This document shows, one piece after another, positions 58,581 through 64,000 of a stretch of DNA of 64,000 bases (position 1 is the stretch's first letter; each line of letters starts with the position of its first letter). The stretch is from contig JANRIN010000301.1 in assembly GCA_033764965.1 (NCBI GenBank), forward strand, positions 1-64,000. Direction: 5' to 3'. The position numbers and the translations under genes were made by a program. The DNA comes from JSC-12 sp033764965. Its GTDB lineage: Bacteria > Cyanobacteriota > Cyanobacteriia > Leptolyngbyales > Leptolyngbyaceae. Under the pieces are notes generated by a model. That model did not search any database. It saw nothing but the letters and a program-made list of their open reading frames with translations, and was not told the DNA's origin.

Positions 58581-60311
58581 ATGGCTAGGTACTCCTTAGG
58601 CTCAATATTGCTGCATGAAGGTTTGATCACTGAAAGCCAGCTAAGTGTCGCGTTAGAAGAACAGATACGAAAAAGTAAACTCACTGGATGGCAGCTACTT
58701 GGAGAGATTTTGATAGAAGCTGGGTTAATTACCCGCACTGATCTTCAAGGCGCTCTGGAGAGGCAAGCTAAACTCTACGACCTGGAGTTTTTCAACGCCT
58801 CACCGCACCGATCTACGTGTAGCTTGCGTAAACGGCTGACGGACATTGCCGGAGCAATTGTCGGGTTGAGCTTGATGAGTATTCTGTTTCCCCTCATCGC
58901 GATCGCCATTTATCTCAACTCACCCGGTTCTATTTTTGTTGCCCAGCCTCGTGTGGGATTGCGAGGCAAACACTTCCTGCTATGGCGTTTTCGGACAACG
59001 ACCCCCAATGCTGAAAAACTACGCTTAAAACTCGCTTACGAACAAAGCAGTAAACTGTTCGATCCAAAAAATGAACCAGGCATTACATTTATTGGCAGGA
59101 TTCTGCGGTTTCTCTATCTAGATGAGATGCCTCAATTTCTAAATGTGCTGTTAGGAGACATGAGCCTGGTTGGAACCCGCCCTCCCACGTTGGATGAAAT
59201 TCAACTCTACTCCAGAACTGATTGGCAACGCCTGGTTGTCAAACCAGGACTAACAGGACTCTGGCAAATCCATCGCCACAAATACAGCATGAGTTTTGAA
59301 GAGGTTCTAGAACTCGATTTCTCGTACATTGACCGATGGACTCATTATCAGGACCTCAAACTTCTTGTAAAAACAATTTTCCATATGCTCTCCAGTCCTA
59401 TGCGTATTCTCCATAAGCCACAAGCCTCTACCGCCCACAACAGTCAAGTTGGCATTCTAAACGTTTCGTTTGACAATATGTCAATTCTTGAATTGCTAGA
59501 GAACTTACACCAGGGGGTTGTATTTACTCCAAACGTTGACCACTTAATGAAGCTACAGAAAGATTCAGAGTTTTTTGAAACTTATTTAGATGCCGACTAT
59601 CGCGTGTGTGATAGCCAGATCTTAATGTATGCTTCTCGTTTCTTAGGCACACCTTTAAAGGAAAAGATATCTGGATCCGATCTGTTTCCAAGCTTTTGCC
59701 GCTTTCATCGCAATAACGAAGAGATGACTGTCTTTCTGCTAGGTGGCGCGGCGGGTGTGGCAGATCGAGCAAGAGCACGAATTAATAGTAAGATTGGCAG
59801 AGAAATTATTATTGGATCTCATTCTCCTTCCTTTGGCTTTGAAAAGAACGAGCAGGAATGTTTAGAACTGATTGATATGGTAAATCGCTCTAAAGCGACC
59901 GTTTTAGCTGTGGGCGTTGGCGCGCCAAAGCAAGAAAAATGGATTAGTAAATATCGAGATAAATTTACGCACGTCAAAATCTTTTTAGCTGTGGGAGCAA
60001 CGATCGATTTTGAAGCTGGAACAGTAAGACGTGCGCCTGTTTGGATGAGCAAATTTGGAATTGAGTGGCTTTACAGAATTTATGCTGATCCCAAACGGCT
60101 CTGGAAACGCTATCTAGTAGAAGATTTGCCATTTTTCTGGCTGCTGATTAAACAGAAGTTGGGGCAATATCATCCCCCTTCCTTTGGCTCTTTTAAGGAT
60201 TTTTCCTCTAAAACCTTAACCGAGAAGCATGATGATGCCACTCGTCACCTCATAATTGAGGGCGAACGTCCTCAAATCGAGTTCACCGATAAAGCTGAAG
60301 AGCGGTTTTAG
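58581..60311 (+). CDS. Fusion: MshEN-like repeats + phosphoglycosyltransferase + WecG/TagA glycosyltransferase
   Basis: 576 aa from ATG at 58581. Three parts: (1) residues 1-65, two GspE_N/MshEN-like units, 'LGSILLHEGLITESQLSVAL' and 'LGEILIEAGLITRTDLQGAL', with conserved L-G, G-x-I, L, A-L-x-x-Q, the pattern known to bind c-di-GMP; (2) about 80-270, a bacterial sugar transferase with membrane re-entrant helix, 'WRFRT', catalytic 'YLDEMPQ' Asp-Glu, 'GDMSLVGTRPP' and 'VKPGLTGLWQIH', which loads a sugar-1-P on undecaprenyl phosphate; (3) about 295-540, a GT26 (WecG/TagA/CpsF) domain with 'TPNVDHLM', 'GVGAPKQEKWI', 'GATIDFEAG', which adds the second sugar. The enzyme would make a lipid-linked disaccharide in one polypeptide. 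c-di-GMP control is inference. Confidence 0.9.
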   Translation: MARYSLGSILLHEGLITESQLSVALEEQIRKSKLTGWQLLGEILIEAGLITRTDLQGALERQAKLYDLEFFNASPHRSTCSLRKRLTDIAGAIVGLSLMSILFPLIAIAIYLNSPGSIFVAQPRVGLRGKHFLLWRFRTTTPNAEKLRLKLAYEQSSKLFDPKNEPGITFIGRILRFLYLDEMPQFLNVLLGDMSLVGTRPPTLDEIQLYSRTDWQRLVVKPGLTGLWQIHRHKYSMSFEEVLELDFSYIDRWTHYQDLKLLVKTIFHMLSSPMRILHKPQASTAHNSQVGILNVSFDNMSILELLENLHQGVVFTPNVDHLMKLQKDSEFFETYLDADYRVCDSQILMYASRFLGTPLKEKISGSDLFPSFCRFHRNNEEMTVFLLGGAAGVADRARARINSKIGREIIIGSHSPSFGFEKNEQECLELIDMVNRSKATVLAVGVGAPKQEKWISKYRDKFTHVKIFLAVGATIDFEAGTVRRAPVWMSKFGIEWLYRIYADPKRLWKRYLVEDLPFFWLLIKQKLGQYHPPSFGSFKDFSSKTLTEKHDDATRHLIIEGERPQIEFTDKAEERF

Positions 60312-60405
60312 GAAGCTTTAGAAACAAGGAAACACAAGTTTGCTTGGGTCGCTGCTTGGGCATCGCTGTCAGTTTGAGACGGGAACTATTGGTGAAATTA
60401 AGTTT

Positions 60406-60891
60406 CTAGTCAGGAGTTTTTAGCTGCTGTGTTGCTCGCTTAAAACTGGCGTAGGCTTGTTTGTATTTGCCTAACCGCTGCAAGGCGACTCCTTGGAATA
60501 ACCAGGCTTCGGAATCATCAGGATTGATGGCAATGGCTCGATCGCAACTTGCCAACGCCTCAGAATACTGTTCCAGATGAATTAACACAACTGCCCGAAA
60601 AGTCCAGGTGGGGCTGTGGTTGGGATTTAATTCCAGGGCTTGGTCAAAGCTGTTGAGCGCTTGGCTAAAACGCCCCAGGTTTGCTAAGGCATCTCCAGTG
60701 TAAAACCAGACTAAATCATTTCCAGGTTCAATCACGCTTGCCTGCTCGTAGATGGTCAAGGCTTGTTCGTAGAAGCCATCTTCTGCTAAGTCTCTTGCTT
60801 GACGCATCAAGGCTTGAGTTTCTACTTTGAATGCTGTAAAAGTCTGATGCCAATGAGAAAGCTGATTCATATTTAGACTAGCAATGACCAT
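60406..60891 (-). CDS. TPR repeat protein (small)
   Basis: 161 aa with three to four TPR units ('ALTIYEQASVIEPGNDLVWFYTGDALANLGRFSQAL' in part, 'AWLFQGVALQRLGKYKQAY'). N-terminal leader is short and polar. Start ATG at 60891; the ATG at 60870 is an alternative. Convergent with the fusion gene, 94 bp apart. A scaffold without known partner. Confidence 0.85.
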   Translation of the reverse strand: MVIASLNMNQLSHWHQTFTAFKVETQALMRQARDLAEDGFYEQALTIYEQASVIEPGNDLVWFYTGDALANLGRFSQALNSFDQALELNPNHSPTWTFRAVVLIHLEQYSEALASCDRAIAINPDDSEAWLFQGVALQRLGKYKQAYASFKRATQQLKTPD

Positions 60892-61038
60892 CTATCCATT
60901 CAGTGCTCTGTAACCTGATCAGGACAGTTTTGAGGAGAAAGACAACGCAAAGACAAGAAGGGTTTAGGCAGGGGGTTCCTATACTCTCCTTTTGTTACTA
61001 AATCACAAACGTAGCTGATTTCGGCAGCTTGCACAACA

Positions 61039-61068
61039 TTTGACATAAGATTGTAAACTTACGTCAAA
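61039..61068. promoter_or_regulatory. Inverted repeat TTTGACATAAG-N8-CTTACGTCAAA upstream of ddl
   Basis: Arms TTTGACATAAG (61039-61049) and CTTACGTCAAA (61058-61068) pair at 10 of 11 positions with an 8-bp spacer, 57 bp before the ddl start. Spacing of about two helical turns is typical of an operator for a dimeric regulator. Contains TTGACA at 61040-61045. The regulator is unknown. Confidence 0.45.
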
Positions 61069-61125
61069 TTGGGGCTTTCATCGTGTTTTAGTTCCATATT
61101 AACGAGTAAAAATTAGGGGCGTGGT

Positions 61126-62208
61126 ATGAGCAAGCAAAAAGTTGGGCTTTTATTTGGTGGATGTTCGGGAGAACATGAGGTGTCCATCTCGTCAGCACGG
61201 GCGATCGCCAGCGCCTTGACTACAGCAACCAATCAAGCGCTCTACGATTTGTTACCGTTTTACATTCAAAAAGATGGCACCTGGTGCGAACCAGACATTG
61301 CTCAACGGGTATTGGAATCTGGCACCCCGACTCAGCCCGATCGTGATTCATCCGATACAATCTCTTCCTCTGAGAAGCAAAAACTTTGGCAGTTTCCCAC
61401 TCAAGTCAATGACGTAGACGTATGGTTTCCGATTCTGCATGGACCCAACGGAGAAGATGGCACGATTCAAGGCTTGCTCAAACTGATGCAGGTGCCCTTT
61501 GTTGGCTCTGGAGTGTTAGGTTCCGCGATCGGCATGGACAAAATTGCCATGAAGCAGGTCTTCGCTCAAGCTGGGTTGCCGCAGGTAGAGTACCGCACCA
61601 TAACTCGATCGCAGGTTTGGTCTAACCCTTGCGTTTACCCAAAGCTGTGTGACGAGATTGAAGCCAGTTTGGGTTATCCGTGTTTTGTCAAGCCTGCGAA
61701 TTTAGGATCATCAGTGGGGATCGCGAAGGTGCGAAATCGGACTCAGCTAGAAGCGGCTCTGGACAATGCTGCCAGCTACGATCGTCGCATCATCGTGGAA
61801 GCGGGAGTAACCGCTAGAGAAGTCGAGTGTGCTGTGTTGGGAAATGACCAGCCCAAGGCTTCGGTGATTGGCGAGATTACCTACGAAAGCGATTTTTACG
61901 ATTACGAAACCAAATACACTCAGGGAAAAGCGGATTTGATGATTCCGGCAAACTTGCCTGACGCGATCGCTCAAAAAATGCAAGAGATGGCAATCCAGGC
62001 ATTTTTAGCCGTGGATGCAGCCGGACTCGCCAGAGTAGACTTTTTCTACCTTGAGCCAACTCAGGCAATATTGATTAACGAAATTAATACATTACCTGGC
62101 TTTACTGCCACCAGTATGTACCCTCAATTGTGGGCTGCAAGCGGCATTCCATTTTCTACTTTAGTCAACCAACTCATCCAACTTGCATTAGAAAGAGCAG
62201 AACAATAA
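61126..62208 (+). CDS. ddl: D-alanine-D-alanine ligase
   Basis: 360 aa. ATP-grasp enzyme that joins two D-Ala for peptidoglycan. Marks: 'LLFGGCSGEHEVSISSARAI' (in part), 'VWFPILHGPNGEDGTIQGLL', 'PCFVKPANLGSSVGIAKV', 'RIIVEAGVTAREVECAVLG', 'ARVDFFYLEPTQAILINEINTLPGFTATSMYP' (last part: NEINTLPGF). Full length, with Glu, Asp and Asn metal ligands in place. A candidate operator lies upstream. Sits between the polysaccharide fusion gene and rfbC-rfbA. Confidence 0.96.
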   Translation: MSKQKVGLLFGGCSGEHEVSISSARAIASALTTATNQALYDLLPFYIQKDGTWCEPDIAQRVLESGTPTQPDRDSSDTISSSEKQKLWQFPTQVNDVDVWFPILHGPNGEDGTIQGLLKLMQVPFVGSGVLGSAIGMDKIAMKQVFAQAGLPQVEYRTITRSQVWSNPCVYPKLCDEIEASLGYPCFVKPANLGSSVGIAKVRNRTQLEAALDNAASYDRRIIVEAGVTAREVECAVLGNDQPKASVIGEITYESDFYDYETKYTQGKADLMIPANLPDAIAQKMQEMAIQAFLAVDAAGLARVDFFYLEPTQAILINEINTLPGFTATSMYPQLWAASGIPFSTLVNQLIQLALERAEQ

Positions 62209-62661
62209 CCGCTCTTGTTACTTTGAAGTTTGACTGGGAATTCTAAGAGTATGTTTTGCTAGTTTGCCCTGATTTCACGTTGTCAACCATCAAAGCAATC
62301 CCATGAATCTTTAATATAGTTTCATTCCAGATTCAAGGTATCTACTGATTATTTCGGTATAAGCTTGTATCTTTTGTTCCCTGTGTTTCCGCACTATCTC
62401 CTTTTCTTTTGTTGATAGGTCAACGCTGATAAATAAATTCAATTGTTTTGCTTTTAGAGACGATGTAGTTTTTTTGACTTGCTAAACGAAATGCTGAAAC
62501 ATTCATTTTTCGTAAAGTTCCACCTGTCTCCTCCAGGAATGGTTAGTTTTCAGGCTATAAACCTAGCAGTGCCCTTCGTGGAAGTTCCGTTCTAAGGTTG
62601 TGTTGTTAACCCGCTAAGATGCTTATGCAGTTGTCAGATTTACTGGTTGAAGGACGTTGAA
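62209..62661. other. Intergenic region, nothing seen
   Basis: 453 bp between ddl and rfbC, AT-rich, with T-rich runs near 62455-62475. It should hold the rfbC promoter. I see no gene, repeat or clear structure. Confidence 0.4.
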
Positions 62662-63207
62662 ATGAATATTTTTCCCACGGAAATTCCAGACGTATTAATC
62701 ATTGAGCCACGTGTTTTTGAAGATGCCCGTGGTTTTTTTCTGGAAAGCTACAACGGTAAAGCGTTTGCTGAAAAGCTTGGAATCACAGCGCCGTTTGTGC
62801 AAGACAACCATTCCCGCTCAACGCAGAACGTGCTACGAGGACTGCACTACCAAATTGAACAGGCTCAGGGAAAACTTGTTCGCAGCATTGCCGGGGCAAT
62901 TCTTGACGTGGCAGTGGATATCCGCAAATCGTCTCCCACTTTTGGGCAATGGGTAAGCTGCGTGTTAAGTGCAGAAAATAAGCGGATGCTTTGGGTGCCG
63001 TCCGGATTTGCTCATGGCTTTTTAGTCGTTTCAGAAGTGGCGGAAGTTCTTTACAAAACAACAGACTATTACGCTCCTCAGCACGAACGTTGCATTTTAT
63101 GGAATGACCCCGATTTAGCAATCAATTGGTCCCTGTCGGATGAGCCGATCCTTTCTCCCAAGGATCAGGCTGGTAAGCCATTTAACTTGGCAGATGTGTA
63201 TGCCTGA
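62662..63207 (+). CDS. rfbC: dTDP-4-dehydrorhamnose 3,5-epimerase
   Basis: 181 aa. Third enzyme of dTDP-L-rhamnose synthesis. Cupin fold with 'IIEPRVFEDARGFFLESYN', 'FVQDNHSRSTQNVLRGLHYQ' (catalytic His in GLHYQ), 'AVDIRKSSPTFGQW', 'VPSGFAHGF', 'YKTTDYYAPQHER'. The start is taken at ATG 62662, with gaagga (62648-62653) 8 bp upstream; a TTG five codons earlier is less likely. Followed 26 bp later by rfbA on the same strand, so they form an operon. Confidence 0.95.
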   Translation: MNIFPTEIPDVLIIEPRVFEDARGFFLESYNGKAFAEKLGITAPFVQDNHSRSTQNVLRGLHYQIEQAQGKLVRSIAGAILDVAVDIRKSSPTFGQWVSCVLSAENKRMLWVPSGFAHGFLVVSEVAEVLYKTTDYYAPQHERCILWNDPDLAINWSLSDEPILSPKDQAGKPFNLADVYA

Positions 63208-63233
63208 TGTAAACCCGATTCCGAGAACTCAGT

Positions 63234-64000
63234 ATGAAAGCGATTATTCTCAGTGGTGGTAAGGGGACGCGCCTTCGCCCTCTAACCTATACAGGAGCCA
63301 AGCAGTTAGTTCCTGTGGCAAATAAACCAATTTTGTGGTACGGCATTGAGTCAATTGTCAGGGCAGGAGTCACTGATATTGGCATCATCATCAGCCCGGA
63401 AACGGGTGAAGAAGTGAAGGCAAAAACAGGTAATGGCGATCGCTTCGGGGCAAATATCACTTATATCCTGCAAGATAAACCTGCTGGATTGGCTCATGCG
63501 GTTAAAATCGCCCGTTCCTTTTTAGGTGATTCTCCCTTTGTGATGTATTTAGGCGACAACCTGATTCAAAATGAGTTAGGGCAGTTCATGACAAGCTTCA
63601 AAGAGCAACACATGGATGCGCTGATTTTGTTGCGTCCGGTGCCCAATCCAACTGCATTTGGAGTGGCTGAAGTTGATGCTCAAGGACGAGTGTTGCATTT
63701 GGTGGAGAAACCCAAAGTTCCTCCTTCGAATCTGGCATTAGTCGGAATTTATTTCTTTGCCAATACAATTCATGCTGCGATCGATCGCATCCAACCCTCT
63801 GCACGAGGCGAGTTAGAAATTACGGATGCTATCCAAAACTTGATTGACCATCAGCAACAGGTAGAAGCTCGGCAAATTGAAGGATGGTGGTTGGATACGG
63901 GTAAAAAGGATGACTTGTTAGAAGCGAATCAAATTGTGCTTGATACCTGCTTACAATCCGCCATTCATGGAGACATTGACGATCGTAGTCAAATCTCTGG
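63234..64000 (+). CDS. rfbA: Glucose-1-phosphate thymidylyltransferase (long RmlA type), cut by window end
   Basis: Starts ATG at 63234 and runs off the window after 255 codons. Nucleotidyltransferase start 'MKAIILSGGKGTRLRPLT' with the G-G-x-G-T-R-L signature, then 'KQLVPVANKPILWYGIESI', 'VMYLGDNL', 'FGVAEVD', 'LVEKPK' and 'GWWLDTGKKDDLLEAN'. The 'GAKQLVPVANKPI' and 'WWLDTGK..DLLEAN' forms belong to the long RmlA version (about 350-360 aa) with a C-terminal left-handed beta-helix. Makes dTDP-glucose from glucose-1-P and dTTP, the first step of dTDP-rhamnose synthesis. Operon with rfbC. Confidence 0.93.
   Translation, partial: MKAIILSGGKGTRLRPLTYTGAKQLVPVANKPILWYGIESIVRAGVTDIGIIISPETGEEVKAKTGNGDRFGANITYILQDKPAGLAHAVKIARSFLGDSPFVMYLGDNLIQNELGQFMTSFKEQHMDALILLRPVPNPTAFGVAEVDAQGRVLHLVEKPKVPPSNLALVGIYFFANTIHAAIDRIQPSARGELEITDAIQNLIDHQQQVEARQIEGWWLDTGKKDDLLEANQIVLDTCLQSAIHGDIDDRSQIS

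Noticed and set aside
1..64000. tRNA or rRNA genes
   Set aside because: No sequence with a full tRNA T-arm/acceptor pattern or rRNA similarity was seen on either strand; a tRNA scan would settle it.

Overview
The window is chromosomal DNA from a cyanobacterium, probably a filamentous (Leptolyngbya/Oscillatoria-like) one. Evidence: the HIP1 octamer GCGATCGC is very frequent; there are genes for chlorophyll synthesis (chlD), a single-helix high-light-inducible protein, a class II Calvin-cycle aldolase and a small thylakoid-type protein; many DUF families are almost confined to cyanobacteria (DUF1350, DUF1517, DUF2949, the Npun_F0494 type); and dispersed short tandem repeats of the TGACCAATGAC / CCCCACTCCC type are present. 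No rRNA, tRNA, insertion sequence, prophage or CRISPR array was seen. The genus is inference only.

Layout. 1-6.9 kb: UPF0158-like protein, TlyA-type rRNA methylase, two TPR genes, a DUF4870 protein, a candidate 6S-like structured RNA (3931-4116), membrane and hypothetical proteins, and a polysaccharide deacetylase. 7-15.8 kb: PEP-CTERM metallophosphatase, WG-repeat protein, two translationally coupled alpha/beta hydrolases, DUF427, Uma2 nuclease, oligopeptidase B. 16-22.4 kb: aldolase with terminator, small cyanobacterial proteins including a 59-aa membrane protein, DUF1350, a MarR regulator and chlD. 22.4-31 kb: a PEP-synthase-like protein, YggT, upp, cobQ, apt and small conserved genes. 31.1-33.5 kb: two unrelated orphan ABC permeases joined by a 97-aa protein. 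33.5-42 kb: pentapeptide protein, ureE-ureF, HlyD adaptor, DUF2949, proA, a CMD-family protein and a glycosyltransferase. 42-56 kb: TPR, LD-carboxypeptidase, Rpn nuclease, type-2 leuA, Psb35-like protein, TerB, rsmB, a histone-H1-like protein, ffh, a large GAF protein, hli, DUF1517. 57-64 kb: a cell-envelope/polysaccharide region with a GT2, a three-domain phosphoglycosyltransferase-WecG fusion, ddl, rfbC and the start of rfbA, cut by the window end.

How they work together. Most genes are housekeeping and arranged singly or in pairs, with tight convergent ends (four convergent pairs overlap by 4-20 bp). The clearest pathway is at the right end: rfbC-rfbA make dTDP-rhamnose, and the fusion protein at 58581 should start and extend a lipid-linked glycan, possibly under cyclic-di-GMP control through its N-terminal GspE_N/MshEN-like repeats. 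Purine and pyrimidine salvage (apt, upp) and urease maturation (ureEF) are present only in part.

Most worth a second look: the MshEN-like/phosphoglycosyltransferase/GT26 fusion; the candidate 6S RNA; intergenic tandem repeats that have entered chlD in frame at two places; two divergent genes whose start codons overlap in one CATG; the PEP-synthase paralogue with an eroded nucleotide-binding half; and the orphan permease cluster.
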